Source: Roseovarius sp.
Lineage (GTDB): Bacteria > Pseudomonadota > Alphaproteobacteria > Rhodobacterales > Rhodobacteraceae
Direction: 5' to 3'
Length of the DNA stretch: 5,029 bases
Assembly (NCBI GenBank): GCA_023260815.1
Contig: JALQUE010000269.1
Coordinates: 1-5,029, forward strand
Both the position numbers and the translations under genes were made by a program. Every line of letters begins with the position of its first letter. Position 1 is the stretch's first letter. Shown here piece after piece: positions 1 through 5,029 of this stretch. Below the pieces are notes generated by a model. The model was given only the letters and a program-made list of their open reading frames with translations. It was not told where the DNA came from and made no database searches.

Positions 1-2126
1 GTGTTGCCGTTCCCTGTGAAGCGATCGCCGAAAATCCCGAACTGGCATATGACTATACCAACAAGGGCAATATGGTCGCGGTGATTTCCAACGGCACTGC
101 TGTTTTGGGCTTGGGCAACCTTGGTGCGCTGGCGTCGAAACCGGTGATGGAGGGCAAGTCGGTGCTGTTCAAACGGTTCGCCGACGTGAATTCGATCGAC
201 ATCGAGCTTGATACAGAGGACCCGGATGAATTCTGCAAGGCGGTCCGGCTGATGGGGCCAACCTTTGGCGGGATCAACCTTGAGGACATCAAGGCGCCGG
301 AATGTTTCATCATCGAGCAGCGCCTGAAAGAGGAAATGGATATTCCCGTTTTCCACGATGATCAGCACGGCACCGCCGTGATCTGTGCCGCCGGTCTCAT
401 CAACGCGCTGCATATCTCGGGCAAGAAACTGGAAGAGTGTCGCATCGTGCTGAACGGCGCTGGTGCAGCGGGCATCGCCTGTATCGAATTGCTGAAATCC
501 ATGGGCGCGCGTCCCGAAAACTGCATCGCCTGCGATACCAAGGGCGTGATCTATCAGGGCCGCACCGACGGCATGAACCAATGGAAATCGGCCCATGCCG
601 TCAAAACCGACCTGCGCACCCTCGAAGAGGCCATGAAAGGCGCCGACGTGTTCATCGGCGTGTCGGTCAAGGGCGCGGTAACGCAGGACATGGTCGCGTC
701 GATGGCTGATAATCCGGTGATCTTCGCCATGGCCAACCCCGATCCCGAAATCACCCCCGAAGAGGCCCACGAGGTGCGTGTTGACGCCATCGTCGCCACC
801 GGCCGGTCGGATTATCCCAATCAGGTCAACAACGTGCTGGGCTTCCCCTATCTCTTTCGTGGCGCGCTCGATGTGCATGCCCGCGCCATCAACGATGAGA
901 TGAAGATCGCCTGCGCCGAGGCGCTTGCCGAACTGGCCCGCGCCGATGTCCCCGACGAGGTCGCCATGGCCTATGGCCGCAAGCTCAGCTTCGGGCGCGA
1001 TTACATCATTCCCACGCCCTTCGATCCACGTCTGATCCACACCGTTCCGCCCGCCGTGGCCAAGGCGTGCATGCGCACCGGCGCCGCCCGCCGTCCCATC
1101 GTCGATCTGGACGCCTATGAGCAGTCGCTTGCCGCCCGCATGGATCCCACCGCATCGATCCTGCGCTCGATCAACGCCCGCGCCCGCAACGCCCAGGCCC
1201 GCATGATCTTTGCCGAAGGCGACGATCCCCGCGTGCTGCGCGCCGCCGTGCAATATCAGCGGTCGGGTCTTGGCAAGGCGATCGTCGTGGGCCGCGACGA
1301 TGACGTGAAAGCCAAGCTCGAGGCGGCTGGCCTCGGCGATGCCGTCCGCGAGATAGAAGTCACCAACGCCGCCAAAAGCGACCGTCTGGACGAGTACAAG
1401 GAGTTTCTCTACGCCCGCCTGCAACGCAAGGGCCATGACCGGCAGGACATTCACCGCATGGCCGCCCGGGACCGTCACGTGTTCTCGGCGCTGATGCTGG
1501 CCCATGGCCATGGCGACGGTCTGGTCACCGGCGCTACCCGCAAATCCGCCCATGTGCTCGAAGGCATCAACCACGTGTTCGATGCCGATACCGCGCATGG
1601 CGTCGCCGGTGTCACCGCGCTTCTGCACAAGGGGCGCATCGTGCTGATCTCGGACACGTTGGTGCATGAATGGCCCAACGAAGAGGATCTCGCCAATATC
1701 GCCACCCGTGCCGCCGGTGTCGCCCGCCATCTGGGGCTTGAACCCCGTGTCGCCTTTGTCAGCTTCTCGACATTCGGCTATCCCCGCTCCGAACGCGCCG
1801 AGAAAATGCACCTCGCCCCCGATGTGCTGGCGCGTCGCGGCGTGGATTTCGAATACGAGGGCGAAATGACCGTCGATGTGGCCCTCAACCCCCGCGCCCA
1901 AGAGGCATACCCCTTTCAGCGCCTCTCAGGCCCGGCCAACATCCTTGTGGTCCCGGCCCGGCATTCGGCGTCGATTTCGGTCAAGCTGATGCAGGAAATG
2001 GCAGGCGCCACCGTGATCGGCCCGATCCTTGCCGGTCTCGACAAGTCCATTCAGATCTGTTCGACCAACGCAACCGCCAGCGACATCCTCAACATGGCGG
2101 TTCTGTCGGCCTGCAAGGTGGGGTAA
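1..2126 (+). CDS. maeB: NADP-dependent malic enzyme with C-terminal phosphotransacetylase-like domain (5' partial)
   Basis: This gene encodes a cytosolic malic enzyme that decarboxylates L-malate oxidatively to pyruvate, giving NADPH and feeding gluconeogenesis or acetyl-CoA supply. The frame is open from position 3 to the TAA at 2124-2126, so 707 residues are visible. Family members are about 750-770 long, so roughly 50 N-terminal residues lie outside the window, including the conserved YSPG tyrosine; the visible part begins VAVPCEAIAENP. Numbering from the visible start, the malic domain contains GNLGALASKPVMEGK with the presumed catalytic Lys52. Metal ligands are Glu94-Asp95 in NLEDIKAP and Asp119/Asp120 in FHDDQHGTA. 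A Rossmann GAGAAG motif at residues 152-157 binds the cofactor. From about residue 400 (RMIFAEGDD) to the end runs the PTA-like domain typical of the large MaeB class; in known MaeB proteins it is regulatory (acetyl-CoA responsive) and not catalytic. The gene is intact over the visible length and ends 7 nt from convergent msrA. NADP rather than NAD preference is inferred from the family. Confidence 0.96.
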   Translation, partial: VAVPCEAIAENPELAYDYTNKGNMVAVISNGTAVLGLGNLGALASKPVMEGKSVLFKRFADVNSIDIELDTEDPDEFCKAVRLMGPTFGGINLEDIKAPECFIIEQRLKEEMDIPVFHDDQHGTAVICAAGLINALHISGKKLEECRIVLNGAGAAGIACIELLKSMGARPENCIACDTKGVIYQGRTDGMNQWKSAHAVKTDLRTLEEAMKGADVFIGVSVKGAVTQDMVASMADNPVIFAMANPDPEITPEEAHEVRVDAIVATGRSDYPNQVNNVLGFPYLFRGALDVHARAINDEMKIACAEALAELARADVPDEVAMAYGRKLSFGRDYIIPTPFDPRLIHTVPPAVAKACMRTGAARRPIVDLDAYEQSLAARMDPTASILRSINARARNAQARMIFAEGDDPRVLRAAVQYQRSGLGKAIVVGRDDDVKAKLEAAGLGDAVREIEVTNAAKSDRLDEYKEFLYARLQRKGHDRQDIHRMAARDRHVFSALMLAHGHGDGLVTGATRKSAHVLEGINHVFDADTAHGVAGVTALLHKGRIVLISDTLVHEWPNEEDLANIATRAAGVARHLGLEPRVAFVSFSTFGYPRSERAEKMHLAPDVLARRGVDFEYEGEMTVDVALNPRAQEAYPFQRLSGPANILVVPARHSASISVKLMQEMAGATVIGPILAGLDKSIQICSTNATASDILNMAVLSACKVG

Positions 2127-2133
2127 TCGCGGT

Positions 2134-2796
2134 TCAATTCACAAACGGCGCGGCCTGCCCCCACAACGCCTTTACCCGGGCGTCCCGCCCGCAGGCCGTG
2201 CGATACCTGTCATAGGCCGCGGCCTGCGATTTCGGTCCGAACCGCGTCAGGATCAGCTTTTCTCCCTTGTAGTAATCCTGGTGATACGCTTCGGCCTCGT
2301 AAAACGGCCCGGCCTCAAGGATCGGCGTCACGATCTTCTGGCCAAGCGCCTTTTCGGCCTCGGCCTTTGCCGCGCTTGCAGCCGTCTTTTCCGCCGGATC
2401 AGAGACGAAAATCGCCGTGCGATAGCTGTCCCCCCGGTCACAGAACTGCCCGCCGGCATCGGTCGGATCGACCGACCGGAAAAACAGATCATACAGCTGC
2501 CGTGCCGATACCTTGGCCGGATCGTAGATGATCTCGACCGCCTCGTAATGCCCGGTGCCACCACCCACGACGTGCTTGTAGGTGGGGTTTTTCACCGTGC
2601 CGCCGGTATAGCCCGACACCACCTCCTTGACGCCGTCCACCTTCTCAAAATCGGCCTCGACGCACCAGAAACAGCCGCCCGCGACCGTCAGCGTTTCGGT
2701 GCCCGCCGCCTTTGCCTGATTGACTTCGACACCGAACCCGACCGCAATCAGGATCGCCAGCGCACCGGCCTTGATGGTTCTTTTCCGCGACGTCAT
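2134..2796 (-). CDS. msrA: Peptide-methionine (S)-S-oxide reductase MsrA, predicted exported
   Basis: MsrA reduces the S-epimer of methionine sulfoxide in free or protein-bound methionine and so repairs oxidative damage. The 220-residue product starts with a signal peptide: basic MTSRKRTIK, a hydrophobic stretch at about residues 10-23, and an AKA-A cleavage site after Ala30. This suggests a periplasmic enzyme, or a lipid-free anchored one if uncleaved. The mature part has the catalytic GGCFWC motif at 40-45 (Cys42) with Glu47 behind it, GYTGG at 62-66, GHYEAVEI from 82, and the HQDYY motif at 172-176. Cys202 near the C-terminus is the likely resolving cysteine. Cys119 in GGQFCDRGDSYR is an additional cysteine of unknown role. 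The ATG at 2796-2794 is chosen because a strong purine-rich ribosome binding site lies 7 nt upstream and because it includes the signal peptide. The gene is convergent with maeB and divergent from the sulfotransferase-like gene. No msrB is fused or adjacent. The reducing partner for an exported enzyme is not in this window. Confidence 0.95.
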   Translation of the reverse strand: MTSRKRTIKAGALAILIAVGFGVEVNQAKAAGTETLTVAGGCFWCVEADFEKVDGVKEVVSGYTGGTVKNPTYKHVVGGGTGHYEAVEIIYDPAKVSARQLYDLFFRSVDPTDAGGQFCDRGDSYRTAIFVSDPAEKTAASAAKAEAEKALGQKIVTPILEAGPFYEAEAYHQDYYKGEKLILTRFGPKSQAAAYDRYRTACGRDARVKALWGQAAPFVN

Positions 2797-2803
2797 TGGG
2801 ATA

Positions 2804-2811
2804 CCCCCCTC
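2804..2811 (-). promoter_or_regulatory. Ribosome binding site of msrA
   Basis: On the minus strand the sequence reads GAGGGGGG, followed by a 7-nt spacer and the ATG of msrA. It supports the chosen start and hence the presence of the signal peptide. No later in-frame start has comparable support. Confidence 0.7.
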
Positions 2812-2977
2812 ATTTCAACGTGCCCACCTTGGCCCATTGTCCTGCACACGGCCAATTCACCCCCGCGTGATGTCACATCCAGTTGATCCGAATTTACGCC
2901 TTGCACCGTTTTTCCGCGCCTTTAGCCTGCCTTTGAAACAAATGCCCGTCCGTGGCTGTAACAATCGCAAGGCGCCC

Positions 2978-3079
2978 ATGACTGACCCTCAAACCACCCA
3001 TCAGGCACAGGAAAGCGCCACCGACACCACCCGTATTCCAGAGCTGTATAAGGCTCTGATCCACCACGAAACCGCCTGA
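2978..3079 (+). CDS. Possible small protein (33 aa), unknown function
   Basis: An ATG at 2978 opens a 33-codon frame ending with TGA at 3077-3079, 26 nt before the sulfotransferase-like start and on the same strand. The product is hydrophilic, with a Thr/Gln/Ser/Asp-rich first half (MTDPQTTHQAQESATDTTR) and a more amphipathic tail (IPELYKALIHHETA). It has no membrane segment, signal peptide, cysteine or recognisable motif. The ribosome binding site is weak: AAGG at 2969-2972, 5 nt before the ATG. A longer version could start at the in-frame ATG at 2942, but that has no better upstream signal. The tight spacing suggests co-transcription with the next gene, either as a small accessory protein or as a leader ORF. 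I do not recognise it. It could equally be a chance ORF in GC-rich sequence, although its codon choice looks coding-like. Confidence 0.35.
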   Translation: MTDPQTTHQAQESATDTTRIPELYKALIHHETA

Positions 3080-3105
3080 TTGGCCCGACCCAAGGAACTG
3101 CCCCG

Positions 3106-3819
3106 ATGCGTCTTGCCATGTGGTCCGGCCCCCGCAACCTGTCGACGGCGCTGATGTATGCCTTTGGCGCGCGCTCGGATTTCGCGGTGATGGATGAACC
3201 GTTCTATGCCGCCTACCTCACGCAGACCGGCCTTGATCACCCGATGCGCGACGCGATCATCGCCTCCCAGCCCGTCGATCCCGCCCGTGTCGTCGATCAG
3301 CTGCTAGGCCCGATCCCCGACGGCAAGCCGCATCTCTACCAAAAACACATGTCCCAGCACATGATCCCCGGCATTCCGCGCGACTGGATCGCCGATGTGA
3401 CCAACGTGTTTCTCATTCGCCACCCGGCGCGTGTAGCCGCCAGTTTCTCTGCCAAATACGATGATCCCTCGCTTGCCGATATCGGGTTCATCCAACAGCA
3501 AGAGCTTTACGATACCCTAACCGCAGCGGGCGTTGCGCCCGTGGTGATCGAGTCCGCCGATATTCGCCGTGACCCGGCGGGCAAGCTGCAACAGCTGTGT
3601 GCCGCCATCGGTCTGGAATGGGATCCCGCGATGCTGTCCTGGCCCGCAGGTGGCCACCCTTCGGATGGGGTGTGGGCCGCGCATTGGTACGGGTCGGTTC
3701 ACGCCTCGACCGGGTTCGCCGGACCCGAGGGGGACATCCCCGATCTCGACGGTCCGCGTGCTGCCCTGGCGCGGGCCGCGATGCCGGCCTATGACCGGCT
3801 TCGCGCTGTCGCGATCTGA
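3106..3819 (+). CDS. Sulfotransferase-like family protein (P-loop, PAPS-binding type)
   Basis: The 237-residue protein has the layout of a small bacterial sulfotransferase-fold P-loop protein. The N-terminal loop SGPRNLSTA (7-15) follows the first beta strand (MRLAMW) and matches the 5'-phosphosulfate-binding loop. The segment FLIRHPARVAASFS (102-115), with Arg105 and Ser113, matches the 3'-phosphate-binding strand-helix element of PAPS enzymes. There is no signal peptide or membrane segment, so it is probably cytosolic. The start is supported by AAGGA at 3092-3096 with a 9-nt spacer, and the loop motif so close to the N-terminus argues against a later start. True sulfotransferases move sulfate from PAPS to a hydroxyl or amine. 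The acceptor here is unknown and sulfotransferase activity is inferred from fold only. Related proteins in Rhodobacteraceae are, as I recall, often annotated just as sulfotransferase family. The stop codon lies inside the left arm of a 12-bp inverted repeat, and the gene is convergent with argG. Confidence 0.8.
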   Translation: MRLAMWSGPRNLSTALMYAFGARSDFAVMDEPFYAAYLTQTGLDHPMRDAIIASQPVDPARVVDQLLGPIPDGKPHLYQKHMSQHMIPGIPRDWIADVTNVFLIRHPARVAASFSAKYDDPSLADIGFIQQQELYDTLTAAGVAPVVIESADIRRDPAGKLQQLCAAIGLEWDPAMLSWPAGGHPSDGVWAAHWYGSVHASTGFAGPEGDIPDLDGPRAALARAAMPAYDRLRAVAI

Positions 3820-3859
3820 CGATATGTGTACGGGATGGACACAAATATCAGATCGCGAC
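3808..3859. terminator. Long stem-loop overlapping the sulfotransferase-like stop codon, probable terminator
   Basis: Perfect 12-bp arms GTCGCGATCTGA (3808-3819) and TCAGATCGCGAC (3848-3859) flank a 28-nt spacer. The spacer can itself fold further: ATAT 3822-3825 pairs with ATAT 3845-3848 if the stem shifts, and GTGT 3826-3829 pairs with ACAC 3839-3842. The TGA stop of the upstream gene forms the end of the left arm. Neither strand has a clear run of T after the stem, so intrinsic termination is plausible but not certain. The position between convergent genes fits a bidirectional end signal or a 3'-end stabilising structure. Confidence 0.5.
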
Positions 3860-3885
3860 CGCTGTTTGGTCCTGATTGCGTGTAG

Positions 3886-3908
3886 GTTTCGTACAAATCG
3901 TACGAAAC
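3886..3908. terminator. Hairpin immediately after the argG stop codon, probable terminator
   Basis: Perfect 9-bp arms GTTTCGTAC (3886-3894) and GTACGAAAC (3900-3908) enclose a 5-nt loop (3895-3899). The right arm directly abuts the argG TGA, which reads TCA at 3909-3911 on the plus strand. There is no T-run on either side, so it is an unusual intrinsic terminator. An operator role is less likely because both flanking genes point into this region. Confidence 0.5.
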
Positions 3909-4832
3909 TCAGCCTTTCAACCGGCGGTCTCTTGCGGCCAGCAATTTCAGCCGCAGGGCATTCAACTGGATGAACCCTGCCGCGTCCTTCTGATCATAGG
4001 CCCCGGCATCATCCTCAAAGGTCACATGCGCTTCGGAATACAGGCTGTGATCAGACCACCGCCCAACCGTCCGCGCCAATCCTTTGTACAGCTTCAATCT
4101 GACCGTTCCGGTCACATGATGTTGTGATTGGTCGATCAACGCCTGCAACATCTCGCGTTCGGGGCTGTACCAGAACCCGTTATAGATCAGCTCGGCATAC
4201 CGCGGCATCAGCTCATCTTTCAGATGCGCAGCCCCCCGATCCAGTGTGATCTGCTCGATTCCCCGATGTGCCTCCAGCAGGATCGTGCCACCGGGCGTTT
4301 CATAAATTCCGCGGCTTTTCATGCCGACGAACCGCCCTTCGACCAGATCAAGCCGGCCAATCCCGTGTTTACCACCCAATTCATTCAGCTTTGTCAGCAG
4401 GTTGGCAGGGCTGAGCGCCTCACCATTCACACTGACCGCATCGCCCTTTTCAAAGCCGATCTCGATGAATTCCGGCTCGTTCGGGGCGTCCTCCGGGTTA
4501 ACGGTTCGTTGATACACGTAGTTCGGCGCATCCACCGCCGGATCTTCCAACACCTTACCTTCGGATGACGTATGCAACAGGTTGGCATCCACTGAAAACG
4601 GTGCCTCGCCCCGCTTGTCCTTGGCGATGGGGATCTGATTTTGTTCCGCAAAATCAAGCAGTTTCGTGCGGCTGGTCAAATCCCATTCGCGCCACGGCGC
4701 GATCACCTTGATGTCCGGGTTCAACGCATAGGCCGCAAGTTCGAACCGCACCTGATCGTTGCCCTTGCCCGTTGCGCCATGCGCCACCGCATCCGCCCCG
4801 GTCTCCTCCGCGATCTCCACCAACCGCTTCGC
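3909..4832 (-). CDS. argG: Argininosuccinate synthase, 5' end missing at a sequence junction
   Basis: ArgG joins citrulline and aspartate using ATP to make argininosuccinate, the penultimate step of arginine synthesis, in the cytosol. The 307 recognisable residues run from AKRLVEIAEETGADAVAHG to the C-terminal ALRLKLLAARDRRLKG and correspond to roughly residue 100 onward of a protein of about 405. Visible family motifs are GATGKGNDQVRFE (residues 19-31 of this fragment), GEAPFSVDANLLHTSSEGK, GRLDLVEGRFVGMKSRGIYE, PGGTILLEAHR and GRWSDHSLYSEAHV. The missing part contains the ATP-pyrophosphatase SGGLDTS loop, so this copy as it stands could not bind ATP normally. The reading frame stays open to an ATG at 4886-4884, but the 18 residues before Ala at 4832 (MLALHLFNVTR...) do not resemble ArgG and arise from the other side of the junction. 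No frameshift or stop is seen within the ArgG part. Either the gene is truncated in the cell or, as likely, the sequence is chimeric here. Confidence 0.94.
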   Translation of the reverse strand, partial: AKRLVEIAEETGADAVAHGATGKGNDQVRFELAAYALNPDIKVIAPWREWDLTSRTKLLDFAEQNQIPIAKDKRGEAPFSVDANLLHTSSEGKVLEDPAVDAPNYVYQRTVNPEDAPNEPEFIEIGFEKGDAVSVNGEALSPANLLTKLNELGGKHGIGRLDLVEGRFVGMKSRGIYETPGGTILLEAHRGIEQITLDRGAAHLKDELMPRYAELIYNGFWYSPEREMLQALIDQSQHHVTGTVRLKLYKGLARTVGRWSDHSLYSEAHVTFEDDAGAYDQKDAAGFIQLNALRLKLLAARDRRLKG

Positions 4833-4833
4833 C
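4832..4833. other. Abrupt junction between argG and unrelated phage-like sequence
   Basis: ArgG similarity is strong up to the Ala-Lys-Arg-Leu codons (4832-4821 on the minus strand) and stops dead at the next codon; relatives continue there with Ile-Leu-Pro-Arg reading toward the N-terminus. From 4833 the plus strand carries a different, less GC-rich coding sequence. The exact point is uncertain by a few bases because the two parents may share bases such as CGC at 4830-4832. No integrase, attachment core, transposon end or target duplication is visible at the border. Confidence 0.75.
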
Positions 4834-5029
4834 TTTACTTTGGCCCGGTGACTGCGCGTGACATTGAAAAGGTGCAACGCAAGCACCCAAAGTTCATGTC
4901 TGACACATCAATGGCCGCAATGGTCGATATGATTATCCTCAAGTGCGAGGATGAGGCTGGTGAAAAGGCGTTCACGCTTGAGGACAAGCCGATCTTGATG
5001 GGTGAGCCTGTCGGCGTGATTGCTAAGGT
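4833..5029 (+). CDS. Phage-like protein fragment, possibly a tail assembly chaperone (partial at both ends)
   Basis: The plus-strand frame starting at 4833 (CTT) is open to the window end, giving 65 residues. The sequence includes LYFGPVTARDIEKVQRKHP, then MVDMIILKCEDEAGEKAF, then TLEDKPILMGEPVGVIAK. The arrangement of a short beta segment (YFGPVTARD), a helix with a QRKHP motif, a MVDMIILKCEDEAGEKAF segment and an acidic LEDKPILM segment resembles small tail-assembly-chaperone-type proteins encoded in tailed phages and prophages. This match is from memory of the pattern, not from a search. An internal ATG at 4896 exists, but the pattern continues upstream of it, so the real start is lost at the junction. 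Base composition is nearer 50% GC by eye than the ~60% of the genes to the left. Which replicon it belongs to cannot be told from this window. Confidence 0.45.

Larger units (their letters stand above)
2797..3105. other. Divergent intergenic region between msrA and the sulfotransferase-like gene
   Basis: About 309 nt separate the start codons of msrA (- strand) and the sulfotransferase-like gene (+ strand). Promoters for both must lie here or upstream, but I cannot pick a convincing -35/-10 pair on either strand. Visible elements are the msrA ribosome binding site, a short odd palindrome GATGTCACATC at 2869-2879, a possible 33-codon ORF at 2978-3079, and the AAGGA ribosome binding site at 3092-3096. 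No tRNA, riboswitch or repeat array is recognisable. Confidence 0.6.

Noticed and set aside
2029..2886. Long plus-strand open frame of 285 codons over msrA
   Set aside because: It is antisense to msrA, whose protein carries complete catalytic motifs, and its Arg/Pro/Gly-rich translation matches no family. It is a GC-rich shadow frame.
2720..3079. 119-codon plus-strand frame reaching from msrA into the intergenic region
   Set aside because: Its first part is antisense to the msrA signal peptide region and its translation there is unconvincing; only the last 33 codons from 2978 were kept as a weak candidate.
3106..3819. Possibility that the sulfotransferase-like gene, the small ORF and msrA form a defence or other accessory system
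   Set aside because: The gene orientations diverge, the functions do not suggest a shared task, and no nuclease, toxin or sensor partner is present.
4128..4568. Plus-strand open frame of 146 codons inside argG
   Set aside because: It lies fully antisense to conserved ArgG coding sequence and its translation shows no motif or plausible start signal.
4833..4886. Reading the minus-strand ATG at 4886 as the true argG start
   Set aside because: The 18 extra residues do not match ArgG, and the protein would lack the ATP-binding region. The ATG belongs to the opposite strand of the phage-like segment by chance.
1..5029. CRISPR arrays, tRNA or rRNA genes, insertion sequences
   Set aside because: No regularly spaced direct repeats, cloverleaf, rRNA-like stretch, transposase or terminal inverted repeats were seen on either strand.

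Overview
The window reads as a piece of chromosome from a high-GC alphaproteobacterium, most likely a marine Rhodobacteraceae (Roseobacter-type) bacterium. This is inferred from the GC-rich codon choice, from close recall-level similarity of the MaeB and ArgG proteins to that group, and from the small sulfotransferase-like protein starting MRLAMWSGPRNLSTA, which I associate with the same group. No database search was possible. Both ends of the window fall inside genes.

Layout: (1) Positions 1-2126, + strand: maeB, an NADP-type malic enzyme with a C-terminal phosphotransacetylase-like domain, lacking only about its first 50 residues at the window edge. (2) Positions 2134-2796, - strand: msrA, peptide methionine sulfoxide reductase A with an N-terminal signal peptide, convergent with maeB and only 7 nt away from it. 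(3) Positions 2797-3105: the divergent region between msrA and the next gene, holding the msrA ribosome binding site and a possible 33-residue ORF. (4) Positions 3106-3819, + strand: a 237-residue sulfotransferase-like protein. (5) Positions 3808-3908: two perfect inverted repeats (12-bp and 9-bp arms) between convergent genes, probably the transcription end signals. (6) Positions 3909-4832, - strand: the C-terminal three quarters of argG (argininosuccinate synthase). (7) Positions 4833-5029, + strand: unrelated, less GC-rich sequence that is open in one frame and resembles a phage tail-assembly-chaperone-type protein.

The chromosomal genes look like ordinary housekeeping functions: malate to pyruvate for NADPH and acetyl-CoA supply, periplasmic repair of oxidised methionine, and arginine synthesis. 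I see no sign that they form one system. The one real anomaly is the abrupt junction at about 4832/4833. There argG loses its first ~100 residues, including the ATP-binding SGGLDTS region, and is replaced by phage-like sequence in the opposite orientation. Because it lies under 200 nt from the window end, an assembly or amplification chimera is at least as likely as a real prophage or deletion junction. I did not find a convincing undescribed system here.
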